In this document: positions 47,511 through 60,995 of the stretch, one piece after another
Position numbering within the stretch: position 1 is the first letter of the stretch
Layout of the letters: each line of letters begins with the position of its first letter
Source: Stenogyne calaminthoides
Taxonomy: Eukaryota; Streptophyta; Magnoliopsida; Lamiales; Lamiaceae
Reading direction: 5' to 3'
Assembly (NCBI GenBank): GCA_037126765.1
Contig: JBBCBC010000034.1
Coordinates: forward strand, 20,396,691 to 20,460,690
Length of the DNA: 64,000 nt
Program-made: the position numbers and the translations under genes
The notes under the pieces: generated by a model
Databases searched by the model: none
The model's input: only the letters and a program-made list of their open reading frames with translations
What the model was told of the DNA's origin: nothing

Positions 47511-50150
47511 ACGTATTGGAGAATGGAAAGTTCTAAAGGTCGACCAATACCAACAAGTATTTGAACATTTGAAGGAGTATCTGGCCGATGCGAGAGTAGT
47601 TTCCAAGTACCGAAAAAGCTCAACTTATACTTGGCAGCCTCTTAATCTACGATCGGTGCAAATGTTAGTTCAAATAGAAAACAAGGAGCAATAGTCGAAT
47701 ATTATGTTAGACAGTCTTTAAGAGACGCCGAGCTCGTGTACCGCCCATTGAGAAGTCGGCTTTACGCCCTAGTTATTAGCGTCAAGTAAAAACTTAGGCC
47801 ATATTTCTTCTATCATCAAGTAGAAGTACTTAAATCCTTCCCACTGATAAACTTCTTCAGTGACTAGATTCCGTGGGATGATTGCTTAAATGGTCCATTG
47901 AGCTAGGACAGTTCGACATCTTGTACGCCTCCCGAATAACAATCAAAGAGAAGGCACTCGCCAACTTTATAGTCGAGTTAACCTTCAATCAGGGACCAGG
48001 TAAGGTTGCCAATTTACCATGTAAGATGCACGTGGTAGGGGACGAAATCATCCTTTTCAGTCCGCAAAATCAGGTATTCATCTCATTAATCCGTTTAGAC
48101 GTCCAAGTCACGAACAACAAGGCCGAATACAAAGTTCTCATCGTGGTACTCCGCATGGCAACATCAATAAGAGTCTTCCAACTCCAAGTTCTTAGTGGCT
48201 CACAGCTAATTGTAAGACAAATCCACGGGGAGTATGACGCAAATGACGAGAAGATGCGAGATACCAAGCTCTCGTGGCCAAATTAATACTACAGTTTATG
48301 CAGGTCCACATGGACAAGGTCCCTAGGACAAAAAATACCAAGGTCGACGCTCTCGCTCGCCTGGCTACTTCAGAGGGGGCTGTCGAGTTTGACAGTAGCA
48401 TAACCCGAATGATGCCCCCGTCGAATGACGAGAATGAGATGTACTAAGTGGATAGTGGCGAGTCGACAAGCTAGATATAACCGGTAAAAAATAATTCCTC
48501 TAGAAAGGGGTTCACCCTGAAGATAGGATCTAGGCAAGCCGACTTCGACTGAGGTCGGCCAAGTACACTTTAATTAATGATATTTTATATAAGAAAGGGT
48601 TCTCGCTCCCATTATTAAATGTTTGGGTAAGAACGAAGCTGAGTCCGTCCTCGCTGAGATCCACGAGAGGATTTGTGGAAATCACATGGGCAACCACGCC
48701 CTAGCCTTTAAGATACTGAGACGTGGGTATTTCTAGCCAAGTTTGAAAAAAGACACGATTGCATATGCCCGAACCTACGCTCATTGTCAGCAGTTTGTAA
48801 CGATCATACACAGCGCTCCTAACCACCTCTCATCGGTCTTTAGTCCATGGCTTTTCGTGAAATGGGGAATAGGCTTGATCTGACCATTCCTACCTGGATA
48901 AGAGGGTGTGAAATTTACAGTGGTCGCAATAGACTACTTCATGAAATGGGTTGAGGCCGAACCCCTGGACAAGATCACATGCAATTAGATGAGCGAGTTC
49001 GTTCGGAAGAATATCATCTACCAATTTGGAATCCCACACACGATTGTTACCGATAATGGTAAACAGTTCGACAATGTATATTTTCACAATTAGTGCGCGC
49101 GATACGGTATAAAAAAATACTTTTCAACACCCTATCACCCCCAGTCCAACGGTTAGATGGAAGTTATAAATAAGATAATAAAGTAAGCTTAAGGCCTAAT
49201 TAGATAGCCTGAAAGATAATTGGGCAGACAAGCTGCCAACGGTACAATCGTTGTAATTAACGACATATCGATTGGCGATCAAGGAAACACCCTTCGCCAT
49301 GGCCTATGGAATGGAAGCAGTCTTACTTGTCGAGCTCAGTGAGCCAAGCTACCGAGTAGCCACCTACAACAATGAAACTAATGGTCAGGCGCAAGCGGCA
49401 GAGCTCAACCTTCTGGAAGCAAGGAGGATAGAGGCCGACCTTAGGAACACAACTTATAAGCAATGGTCAGAGAAGCATTAAACCTCGAAGTCAAGCTCCG
49501 TGACTTCAAAGGGGGGGGCCTCGTCCTGAGTAGAATATTTGCCCCAAACACAAGAGTGTTTGGTGCCATCTGGGTAGGACCCTTTCGGGTCACAAGGAAA
49601 TTACCGAATGGAGCTTACGAGCTTAAAGAGATAGATGGAAATGCGTTCAAGTACCCATGGAACGAAAGTAATTTGAGGAAATACTATCCATAGATTAAAA
49701 AAAACATGGGTAGTAATGGTGTACGCATAAAGACAAGCCGCGAGCTCGGGCTGCCACTAGTCAAGTCCGGTAAAATCTATAACAACCGAGATCGTCTCCC
49801 GATTCGACACACATTAACTAGCGACCAGCCTAGCCTATACACTCCGAGCAATCATGTCAAACAACTTGAGCAATCAACACGTCCCATAACACCTATAAAT
49901 AGGAGAGGATTGGAGGAGAGAAAGAAATTTCCCAGAGATGCAGCTTTAGTGAGAGAAAGTGTGTGGGAGAAAGGCAAATCCCTAGTTCTCTGTCACGCAA
50001 GGATGGGTCCTTATGCGACCTCAGTCTACCACCCCACGAGGCCGCCAAATATTAAAAGCGGCCACATAAATAAGATCGATGACCACTATGGAGAAATGGT
50101 TGGAACTCTCCTCGCTAAGATCAACGACCAATCCGGTCGTGCAGGGAGCT
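47511..50150 (+). pseudogene. decayed Ty3/gypsy pol 3' fragment and LTR-like tail (R5)
   Basis: The best-preserved R copy for RNase H. An open stretch at 47882-48286 runs from the reverse transcriptase/RNase H connection (MLKWSIELGQFDI) through KEKALANFIVEL to the LIVRQIHGEYDANDEKM helix. Integrase follows with the first Asp near 48930 (VVAIDYFMKWVEAEP), the second near 49045 (IVTDNGKQFDN), then the C-terminal pieces at 49272-49481 and 49463-49693 ending LRKYYP. Stops and frameshifts separate all blocks. The tail (49700-50150) has ACCTATAAATAGGAG at 49891-49905 (TATA) and a leader. It lacks the aberrant pol piece fused to the tail in R1 and R6. Confidence 0.82.
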
Positions 50151-50945
50151 GACCCTATCAATCGTCTTAAACAAAAGACCGGCGTGATGAAGAGGAAAGA
50201 GGTTGGGAAAACCTGACTGTGGAAAGGAGGAAGAGAGCATACGGGCTTCCCATTCTACCCCACACTTTGGGAGCATCCAACCTACCTCAAAACCTATTGG
50301 TGTATGCGAATGTAAATGTTATTTTGTCCATGTATGGGAATGATGTTTTGACCTTTGGGTCAATATATGAGAATTTTAAGCGGCCTCCGGGTGCAGGTCT
50401 CACGATCCCCTGGGTAAGATGGTCGTTATGGCCTGTGGGTGCTAGTCTCACGATCCCCCAGGTAAGATGGTCGAAATGAATGATGTATGGGCAAGGACTG
50501 TATGGCGCCCAAAGAATATGATATGTTATGAAAGATCTAGCCGACGGGCTAGCACAAAGAAAGGAAAGAAAATATTTTTATGAAAATGATATGTTTATGT
50601 ACTGCCAATCTATATAACAGCATACAGGTCATCCTCACCAAGAATTCAAATTCTCACCCCCTACCTTTAATATTTTCAGGTTATGAAGACGGAGAGCCCG
50701 TGTAGTCGGAGGTGTGATATGGTGTTTCCGATGATACCCTGCGCTTTTGTCTATCTTAAGCTTATTTAACATCACGGTTCCTCTTATGAACTTAATTCGT
50801 ATGTCGAGATGACAAACACTTCTATAGTCTCTCGATGAATGTTATGTGTATGACTTATACTTAATTTTTGTTATTGCCAATCGTTTTAAATGATCCATTT
50901 ATGATGGGCTTTCCGAAAAAAAGGCCTTCGCGTTTCCCTCTATAC
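50151..50945 (+). mobile_element. LTR-like retrotransposon remnant
   Basis: Direct copy of 10030-10850. It includes the GACCTTTGGGTCAATATATG motif and a 48-bp near-tandem duplication (about 50383-50476). No coding potential is recognised. It joins segment U at about 50946, where the copy at 10850 continues about 120 bp longer. Confidence 0.5.
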
Positions 50946-51690
50946 AACAACTTATTTATTAATTTGTATAGGGTATATTAGTTATTTTATATAAATAAAC
51001 ATTAGTATAGAATAAAGTTTTTAACTTGTGTGAAAAATTAAAATGATAGTTAAATTGAAATAAAGAGAGCATATACTACACGTACTATTTTAATTTAAAA
51101 TAGTTGAATACCACTTGTGCGCACCACGATGTACAAGTGATACTATTAAAAATAAATAATTTATGTTGTTCGGTAAAACTAACTAATACTGATCAATGAA
51201 TAATATTCGGTGAAATCAAGTAATATTGTTCACTGAAAATAATTAATATTATTCAGTGATACTACTAGAACTATATTACGTTCCTTAATTCGCTACTTCT
51301 AGAAAAATGTGTTCTCTAAATTACCAGCCCAAAAAATTACTATCCTTATTTTGCCACCCCCATAAGTCATGGTCCTTAAAAAATAAAATTCCCCAATATC
51401 TGCATAGGAGGATTGCTTCTGGACTCTATTTTTGCTGGTTTACCACAAGTCACAACATCCAAGAAATAATTTAAAAAAATTAACGGAGGAAACAACAAAA
51501 GTGATGTGAACGTGACCACAATTATTGGACTGATTTCTTTATAGAATAAAAGATGCTCTCATTCAGTGATTCATGAGGCTTTACTGTACCCGCATATATA
51601 TTATTAAAATATCTCACAAAATCACATGATAACTATTTATATATAGTGATGTATCCCTTAGTTTGAAAATATTTTAATTGGAAAAAGAAC
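50946..51690. repeat. segment U, third copy
   Basis: Same orientation as 10851-11810 but without its first about 190 bp. Non-coding. Confidence 0.65.
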
Positions 51691-53360
51691 GAAAATTCTT
51701 CAAAGTATTATTCAAATAATATTCCAACTGTCAATAAAGTATTATATATATAATTACAAACTTGTACACGTTAATTGAAGGTTTATGAGATTAATATACA
51801 CCGTAAGAGATTCATTGAGAATATTTGGTCAATGATTTGGTCCCATATTTCTTTTTGGTTCTTTATTTTTGGTGGTAAAAACAGTCCCGTCTATTAATTT
51901 TTTGCAAATTAATTTGATCCCATTAAAATATTTCAAATAACCATGAGACTAAATATGGTGGAGAAAGGACTAAAATTATGAAGCAACATTCTTTGGGGAC
52001 AATAAATAAAAAATTTCAAATATACACTAAACAAAAATATGTAGAAAATAAAAAAAGGGTGAAGGGGACCATTTGTGGATGAGGGATATGTGGAATCGAC
52101 AAGATAAGGAGTAGATCTTGACCTTTGGCAAGATGAGGCCTCCTAACTCTTCTACTATATATATCCATCAAATTAACATTATTATTTATACATACTTACT
52201 TACTCCAGTCTGCTCCTCAATATTAATTAATAATTCCCTTTTTTTTTTATTCTGAACTATGTTCGCTTTTGGATTTATTCCCATAGCGAAAACGAACCCG
52301 CTAGAGTAATTATATCACTTCATTTTTTATTATTATATAATTACCGTCGATGATATTTAAGTTTATACAAAATGTGTAGAAAATAAAGGGGATTCGACCA
52401 TTTGTGGATGAGGGATGTGTAAATCGAGAAAGATAAGAATATGTGGCACTAGGCAAGATGAGGCCTCCTAACTCTTCTTCTATACATATATCAATCAGAC
52501 ATAGTCATTTTAATTGTCGAACCCACAAAGTGTAGTAATCTTAATTATACGGTTTAGGTTAATACAAGCAAATAAAGAAGCGGGTTGGGGGGTTGAATTG
52601 TTGTTTCTAACTCTATTAAAAAATATATAAAATAATAAAATTGTAGTTTTAGTTCTTAGATTTGCATCCACTTGAATGATTCTTTCTTCGAATCTTACCA
52701 TTAAACTAGTGGTACGACCAAATTAGTTCAAATTATTCTTAACTATAATTAATTAGAAGTATGATCCCTAATTAATCTATTCTAATGAATAATCCCAAAA
52801 CATGTATTTGAGATTCAATTCATAAAACTTTCAGTTGGTAGATTAGGCATCCATATATGGGCAATGATTTAATGGAACAAAATAATAGGGCAAACTGGAC
52901 TATGAATACTAGACGATCGTTTCATACGATCTAGACTTTGTTATTACGAGGGTATTCTGCCCTATTTGCTACTCTGGTTACACAATTATAACAATTACGG
53001 ATTATAAAATGCAATCTAGCTAGAAATAACTAATGAATAAATAAGGGTGGTCAAACCAAATAAACTCATTAATCAAACATGCAGAACATAAATCAAATAA
53101 TGAAGAAATCAATAGTGAGGGTTAAGAAATCCATTATTAATTAATCAAAAATCAAATCTTTACAAATGTTTGCGCCTCTTCGAGCTAGGAAAGAGATACA
53201 AAATTATCAATAAAAAAACTGAAAAAAAAAATCAACTAAAAATAAAAAAATAAACTGAATTAAAAAAAATCAATTAAACCTAAATAAACTATGAAAAATA
53301 TTAAAATGTCAAATAAAATTTAAAAACGAATTAAATTTAAAAAAAAAGAGAATAAACTAA
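51691..53360. repeat. left arm of palindrome P2, outer part
   Basis: It starts with a short inverted minisatellite (51695-51745). Inverse of 28754-33120 without the gag-protease insertion, and direct copy of 11811-13483. It ends with the target duplication ATAAACTAA at 53352-53360. No gene is seen. Confidence 0.75.
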
Positions 53361-54814
53361 GGCTTAATTGCGAATAAAATCATCACCTTTTCAAAAATTG
53401 CAATCTAATCTAAACTTTTGAATTTTGACAAGCAAATCATCACTTTTACTCTTTTTTGCAAATTTAACTTCGGGCAGTTTGTCCCCTTGCCCGAAAGTTG
53501 ATGTGTACAAAAAATGCACCATCATCAGCCCAGTAAGCATCCACATCAATAAATACTTATTAACATAATAAATAATAGTTTAAAAATAAATTAAGTATTA
53601 TAAATACTATAAATAAATTTAAATATAATAAGATATTAAAATCAACATAAAAAATCAGCATCTAATTTCTTCTAATAAAATTAAAATTAGAAACCAACAC
53701 AAACAAATAATATTCAAAATCACAATTTTAATTAAAATTGTCATTATTAAAAATTAACACAAAAAATATTTCTTAGAGAATATTATTTGCCCTCGAATAA
53801 CACAATATCAAAAAAAAAAATTAAACTCAGGAAACTAAACCTAATGAAAATTGGCCCCCAATCCATGCTTCTGGCCACCCTCCCGACCCCACTCCCGTTC
53901 CAGCTACACCTCCACCTTTCATTCATATTCCCTCCCATCAACACTTTAATCAAATTTGAAATGTGAATAGAGTCACCGCACACGCCACTCCACACTCGAC
54001 TCTCAAAATGGGTGCTCGCTTTTTGTAATGGACCGTGTTATCTTGATTTTTTTTTAATTGCAGAATAGTTTGATTTAGTGTAATTGGAGCAACAAATATT
54101 CTGGTGTAATTAAATGTTTAAATTTTTTGTGTAATTAGATTTTGGAGAATTTGAGATTTTTTGCAGAATTAAAATTACATTGTGAAGATGCGGTAGCGAA
54201 AGGAACGTTGGGTCGTAGTGGGGCAACAATGGGATGGTGGGGGTGGGGCAACGACGAAGGCAATATGAGGTTGAAAATGAAGGGATTTTGATGTAATTGA
54301 ATATTGAATTTTTTTTTTTGCAGAACAATTTTTTTTTCTCGAGGATGAAGATGTGACGAGAATGAACGTTTGATTTTAAATTTTTTATTTTGCATTTTAA
54401 TTATTTTATTTGTAAATTTTTTATTTTATTTTATTCTTTTAATTTTTATTTTATTTTTAAAAGTGTTATTCTAAATTTTTTATTATTATATTTTTAATTT
54501 TTTGAAAGTTTTTTAACTTCTAATACTTTAAAAAATATAACTTATACTTTTAAATTTATTAACAGTATATATAATAGTAATTTATTTTTAAATTTTTATT
54601 TATTATGTTAATAAATATTTATTGACGTGGATGCTTACTAGGCTGATGATGGAGAATTTTTTATACACATTAACTTTCGGGCAAGGAGGCAAACTGCCCG
54701 AAGTAGAATTTGCAAAAGAAAGTAAAAGTGATGATTTGTTTGCCAAAATTCAAAAGTTTAAATATATTATATTGCAATTTATGAAAAAATGGTGATTTTA
54801 TTCGCAATTAAGCC
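53361..54814 (+). mobile_element. non-autonomous Mutator-like element (complete, second copy)
   Basis: 1454 bp, flanked by a perfect 9-bp duplication ATAAACTAA (53352-53360 and 54815-54823). Both ends begin GGCTTAATTGCG on opposite strands, with about 290-bp terminal inverted repeats. It is the inverse of 27314-28753 and at the equivalent site, so it was duplicated with the palindrome rather than inserted twice. GC-richer internal islands lie at about 53850-54030 and 54180-54275. The short open frames inside (minus strand 53783-53995, 54110-54395) match nothing I recognise. Confidence 0.9.
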
Positions 54815-55354
54815 ATAAACTAAATAAAACTTCAGAAATATTTTTAAGAAAATCATGCTAAAACTTAAAATAAAAAAATCTCCTAGGGGAGAGTGGGAGT
54901 ATTGAAACAAGCAGGGGATCTCCTACACGGGAGGTGTATGACAAAATGTATTAGTGAACTATAAAACATGTTTCTACAAACAAAGATAAAAGAGTTCCGT
55001 TAAGTTATTGAAGCGTAGATTTGAGACCTTGTTTAAAATTCTGAGATTTGGGATTTTAGGTTTGTAAACTCGCCACATTTTACATATATTAATTTATACA
55101 TTTCAGTTACATTAGTCTGCAAGTATTAACCTGTACGTTTCATTTCATATTTTCACCCAAATTTAAAATTAAAGTTTCGGTTATATTAATTGAATGGCAG
55201 CAAGGTTTGACCAACTCTTAGAGAAATCACGTTAACAATTGAATGGCAGCAAGGTTTTAATACAGATAGTGAAGAGTCTTAATCTGAAATTGAAGGGGAC
55301 CATTTATGGATAAGAAATAAATAGCACTAATATTAATTATGCATCCATTCATGA
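54815..55354. repeat. left inner arm of palindrome P2
   Basis: Inverse of 26765-27313: target duplication, then the ACACGGGAGGTGT-containing segment and an inverted S unit. No gene. Confidence 0.7.
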
Positions 55355-56160
55355 GGGATATGTGTCGGGAAGAGACATAACCTTCACCAGCTCCGGACAT
55401 TGGTTACCACAAGCTTCGCCTATCACCTTATCTAAAGCTTACATGGTTTGCACGTTTCCAAAAAGAAATCATCACATGTTTAAAGAATGTGAATGGAAGT
55501 AGATAGAAAACTATGATAACCACACACTTGTACAGTGTATACTATTACTTAATATTATGTAATATATAGTGGTTTTGTTTCCGGCCTTAATATTACATGG
55601 CCACAATAGTATAGAGGTAGTTTAGTAATTATGGAAATAAGCATATTATAATAGTATAAAAAATCACACACTTTACATTTTTAATTTAATTAATAATTAC
55701 TATAAAACACCACAGACCACACGCAAGGCGGCAATTGCTTCGTTTTATAAAAATTAAGTACTCCCTTTGTTCCTCTATAAGAGGGACATACCTTAATTTA
55801 TAGCACCTATATTAAGGAGTATTATAAAATAATAGATGTAGTCCAAGTAATGTAATTGAGAAAGAGAAAATAATAGATGGAGTTGATTAATAAAATAATA
55901 AAAAGTATTTGCCAAAAAATGGAATTGGTATATTATAGAGAACGGACCGAAATTATACGTAACATGGTACTCTTAAATATAATTTGATGAATATATATAG
56001 AAGAGGAATTAAGAGGCTGTGTAGTTTATCTCTGGCTGACACATATGGGACAACACCTATCCCTCATGAATGGATGCACAATTAACATTATTGCCATTTA
56101 TTTCTTATCCACAAATGGTCTCCTTGCCGACACATATCCCTCATGAATGGATGCACAATT
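55355..56160. repeat. spacer of palindrome P2
   Basis: Thionin-flank-like sequence (55370-55690), the Stowaway-like segment (55761-55830) and about 100 bp (55950-56080) deleted from the P1 spacer. No gene. Confidence 0.6.
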
Positions 56161-58655
56161 AATATTAGTGTTATTTATTTCTTATCCATAAATGGTCCCC
56201 TTCAGCTTCATATTTAGATTCTTCACTATCTATATTGAAACCTTGCTGCCATTCAATTGTTAACGTGATTTTTCTAAGAGTTAGTGCAACTGGACACATA
56301 GAACATATAAATTAATATAATTGAAATGTTAATTTTAAATTTGGGTGAAAATATGAAATGAAACGTACAGGTTAAGACGTGCAGACTAATATAACTGAAA
56401 TGTATAAATTAATATAAGTAAAATGTGGAGAGTGTACAAACCTAAAATCCCAAATCTCTTAATTTTAAACAATGTCCCAAACCTACGCTGCAATAACTTT
56501 ACGGAACTCTTTGCCATATCTTTGTTTGTAGAAACATGTTTTATAGTTCACTGACACATTTTGTCATACACCTCCCGTGTAGGAGATCACCTGCTTGTTC
56601 CAATACTCCCAGTCTCCCTTCCCACGCTCCCATAGGAAAAAAAATTTATTTTAAGTTTTAGCAAGATTTTCATAAAAATATTTCTCAAGTTTTATTTCGT
56701 TTATTCTTTTTTTAAATTTTAGTTGACTTTTTAATATTTTTCATAATTTATTTAGATTTAATTTATATTTTTTAGTTCTTTTTTTTTTTTTTCATTTTTA
56801 GATGATTTTTTTTTAGATTATTAATTGGTGTTTTCAATTTTTTTTATTGATAATTTTGTAGCCATGTTTGGCTAATCTCTTTCCTACCTCGAAGAGGCAC
56901 AACATTTGTAAAGATTTGATTTTCGATTAATTAATAATGGATTTCTTAACCATCACTCTTGATTTCTTCATTATTTGATTTATGTTATGCATGTTTGATT
57001 AATGAGTTTATTTGGTTTGACCACCCTTATTTATTCATTAATTATTTCTAGCTAGATTGCACTTTATAATCCGTAATTGTTATAATTGTGTAATCAGAGT
57101 AGCAAATACGGCATAACACCCTTGATAACACAAAGTCTAGATCGTATGAAACGATCATCAAGTATTCATAGTCTAGTTTGTCCTATTATTTTGTTTCATT
57201 AAACCAACTGAGAGTTTTATGAATTGAATCTCGAATACATGTTTTAGAGTTATTCATTAGAATAGATTAATTAGAGATCATACTTCTAACTAATTAAATT
57301 TAAGAAATAAATTGGACTAATTTGGTCGTACCACTAGTTTAATGGCAAGATTCGAAGAAAGAATCATTCAAGTGGAAGCAAATCCGAGAACTAAAACTAC
57401 AATTTTATTATTTTATATTTTTTTTAATAGAGTTAGAAACAACAATCCAACCCACCAATTAACACAAACCGTCCAATAAAAATTACTACACTTTGTGGGA
57501 TCGACAATTAAAATGACTATGTCTGATCGATATATGTATAGAAGAACCACTAGTTTAATGGCAAGATTCAAAGAAAGAATCATTCAAGTGGAAGCAAATC
57601 CGAGAACTAAAACTACAATTTTATTATTTTATATATTTTTTAATAGAGTTAGAAACAACAATCCGACCTCCCAACCCCCTCCTTTATTTGCTTGTATTAA
57701 CACAAACCGTCCAATTAAAATTACTACACTTTTTGGGATCGACAATTAAAATGACTATGTCTGATCGATATATGTATAGAAGAAGAGTTAGGAGGCCTCA
57801 TCTTGCCCAGTGCCTCATATTTCTTATCTTGCCCAGTGACACACCCCTCATCCACAAATGGTCCCCTTTATTTTCTACATATTTTGTATAAACTTAAATA
57901 CCATCGACGGTAATTAATAATGTACAATAAAATGATATAATTACTTTAGTGGGTTCGTTTTCGCTATGGGAATAAATCCAAAAGCAAACATAGTTTAGAA
58001 TAAGAAAAAATGAAGGAAATATATATATTAATATTTTGAATAGATTGGAGTAAGTATGTATGTATTAATAAAAAAATGTTAATTTGATGGATATATATAG
58101 TAGAAAAGTTAGGAGGCCTCTTCTTTGCCATTCTTACATATTCCTTATCTTGTCGAATGCCACATATGCCTCATCCACAAATGGTCCCCCTTCACCCTTT
58201 TTTTTTTCTACATATCTTGCTTTGTGTATATTGGAAAAAAAATTATTTCTTGTCCCACAAGAATGTTGGTTTCATGATTTTAGTCCTTTCAACACCATAT
58301 TTAGTCCCATAGTTATTTGAAATATTTTAATGGGATCAAATTTGCAAAAAACTTAACAGATGGGACTGTTTTTACCACAGAAAAAAAAAGGACAAAAAAA
58401 GAAACACAGGACCGAATATGTTGATCAAAAATTCTCATTGAATCAAAAATATATTTTTTTCCAGTGTATATTAATCACATAAACCTATCTATTAACGTGT
58501 ACAAGTTTCTAATTATATATATATATATATATATATATAATACTTTACTGACAATTGAAATATTATTTGAATAATACTTTATTGACCGTTGGAATATCAT
58601 TTGAATAATACTTTATTGACAGTTGGAATATTATTTGAATAATACTTTGAAGAAT
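56161..58655. repeat. right arm of palindrome P2 with minisatellite
   Basis: S unit, then the arm that matches 6640-8703 and 43775-45700. It ends in the longest (TA)n run (58515-58540) and the 34-bp array (58537-58655). Its Mutator target position reads TTCGTTTAT near 56697 and is unoccupied. No gene is supported. Confidence 0.75.
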
Positions 58656-58775
58656 ATTATTGGCCCATCCCAAAAAAAAAAAATGCGTAATTAGAATAAT
58701 CGAATCTCTTGTCTATGACAAAAGATAAAAGAAGCTATATAGCAAATAAAAATAATAATAATGATCGAGCTTTAC

Positions 58776-59165
58776 CAGAATTTTGGAGAGTGGTTATGGC
58801 ACTGCACACAGAGGACACACACCCCAACTTGCAGTATTCATTGACTACATTGAGTCAAATTACATGCAATTTGCATCAAAATGAAATCTTTGCAGCAAGT
58901 AAACTAAATAATTAGAACAAATGAGTTTATTTATTTTACCAGTGTTTTCGAGAATATCATGATTCCAATTAGGGGGACATGTCCCACTAAGGATTCTGCA
59001 TCCAGAGATTGATGCACAATTATCCCGGGAGAGTCCCGTTAAGCTGCAGGTATTATAGACATTTCTGGCAGAGAAGCTTGGGCAACAACTCTTTGCCTCA
59101 ACTTGAATTTGTCCCAAAACAAGGCTCACCAAAAGAGCACTCATAATAACAATTTTACCTTCCAT
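58776..59165 (-). CDS. thionin precursor, copy T4, missing its last exon
   Basis: Near-identical partner of T1, 58535 bases downstream. Exon 1 is 59165-58940 (Met at 59165, signal peptide, six-cysteine thionin domain), exon 2 is 58844-58776. Splice sites are kept; the exon 2 acceptor is TAG here instead of CAG in T1. Visible protein changes from T1 are Asp to Glu just before the mature N-terminus and Arg to Trp shortly after the last thionin cysteine. Exon 3 is missing at the same breakpoint as in T1 (58670-58675), so the deletion came before the duplication. As with T1, a shortened precursor is conceivable, but expression cannot be judged from sequence. Confidence 0.78.
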
Positions 59166-59243
59166 CGATCGATCTTCTCGTGTTTGCAGCAACTTAATTT
59201 GTATTGTTGAAATGCTGATGAAACTAAACTTGCAGATACCCAA

Positions 59244-59252
59244 CTTAAATAG
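59244..59252 (-). promoter_or_regulatory. possible TATA box of thionin T4
   Basis: Same CTATTTAAG on the minus strand, about 80 bases upstream of Met 59165, as in T1. Confidence 0.35.
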
Positions 59253-59267
59253 TAGTTGTTCTGCCAT

Positions 59268-60995
59268 TCAAGCTTCACTTGACACCATAAACTTCACCAG
59301 CTGTCATCCTTATCTCAAGCTCCGGACCACAAGCTTCGCCTATCACCTTAACTAAAGCTCACATGGTTTGCACGTTTCCAAAGAGAAATCATCACATGTT
59401 TAAATAATGTGAATGAAAGTAGATAGAAAAACTATGATGATAGTATATAGTATATAGTAGCTAGCTAGTATTCTTTCCGGCCTTAATATTACATGGCCAC
59501 AATGATATAGAAGTAGTTTAGTAATTATAGAGAGAAGCATATTATAATAATATCAAGAATCACACATTTAACATTTTTAATTTAATTAATAATTATAGAG
59601 AGAAGCATATTATTAGTGTTATTTATTTCTTATCCACAAATGTTCCCCTTCAACTTTATATTTAGATTCTTCATTACCTATATTGAAATATTGCTGCCAT
59701 TCAATTGTTGACATGATTTTTCTAAGAGTTAGTCACATGTGCATCAGTTGTAATTGTGCAACTGGACACACAGAACATATATATTAATATAACCGAAATG
59801 TTAATCTTAAATTTGGGTGAAAATATGAAATGAAACGTACAAGTTAATACGTGCAGAATAATGTAAATGAAATGTACAAATTAATATAAGTAAAATGTGG
59901 CGAGTGCACAAACCTAAAAACCAAAATCTCATAATTTTAAACAGGGTCCCAAATCTACGCTGCAGTAACTTTACAGAAGTTTTTGCCATATCATTGTTTG
60001 TAGAAGGGCAAAGCTATAATCAAGATATAGCCCCCACGTCATGTCAAGGAGGTTCATATGAAAGCCATTTTTTGTGTTCCTTAAATTGCGTTTCTTAATT
60101 CGCTACTTCTAGAAAGATGTGTTCCTTAAATTACCAGCCCAAAAAATTACTAATAAAAAACCACTAACCACTCGCAAGGCGCCAATTGCCTTCGTTTTAT
60201 AAAAATTAAGTACTCCCTTTATTCCTCTATAAGAGGGACATACCTTGATTTATAGCACTTAAATTAATGAGTATTATAAAATAATAGATGTAGTACAAAT
60301 GATGTAATTGAGAAAGAGAACATAATTGATGGAGTTGATAATAAAATAATAAAAAGTATTTGCCAAAAATGGAATGGGTATCTTACAGAGAACGGACCAA
60401 AATTGTAACATTGTACTCTTAAATATAATTTGATGAATATATATAGAAGAGGAATTAAGAGGTTGTGTAGTTATCTCTTGCCGACACATATAGGACACCA
60501 TGTATCCCTCATGAATGGATGCACAATTAATATTAGTGCCATTTATTTCTTATCCACAAATGGTCCCCTTCAATCTCATATTTAGATTCTTCACTATCTA
60601 TATTAAAACCTTGTTGCAATTCAATTGCTAACATGATTTTTCTAAGAGTTAGTCAAGTGTGCATCAGTTGTAATTGTGCAGCTGGACACACAAAACATAT
60701 AAATTAATATAACCGAAACGTTAATTTTAAATTTGGGTGAAAATATGAAATGAAACGTACAAGTTAATACTTGCAAAATAATGTAACTGAAATGCACAAA
60801 TTAATATACGTAAAATGTGGCGAGTTCTCAGACCTAAAATCCCAAATCTTATAATTTTAAACAAGGTCCCAAATCTACGCTGCAATAACTTTACAAAACT
60901 CTATGCCATATCTTTGTTTGTAGAAGGGCAAAGCTATAATCAAGATATAGCCCCCACATCATGTCAAAGGAGGTTCATATGAAAGCCATTTTTTG
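59268..60995. repeat. thionin 5' flank with two S units
   Basis: Direct counterpart of 733-2465, including both S units (about 59610-60070 and 60530-60990) and the short Stowaway-like segment (60213-60280). No gene is seen. Confidence 0.7.

Noticed and set aside
53783..54395. Overlapping small frames inside the Mutator-like element as a transposase.
   Set aside because: They are too short, have no MULE transposase or zinc-finger motifs, and differ between the two element copies.
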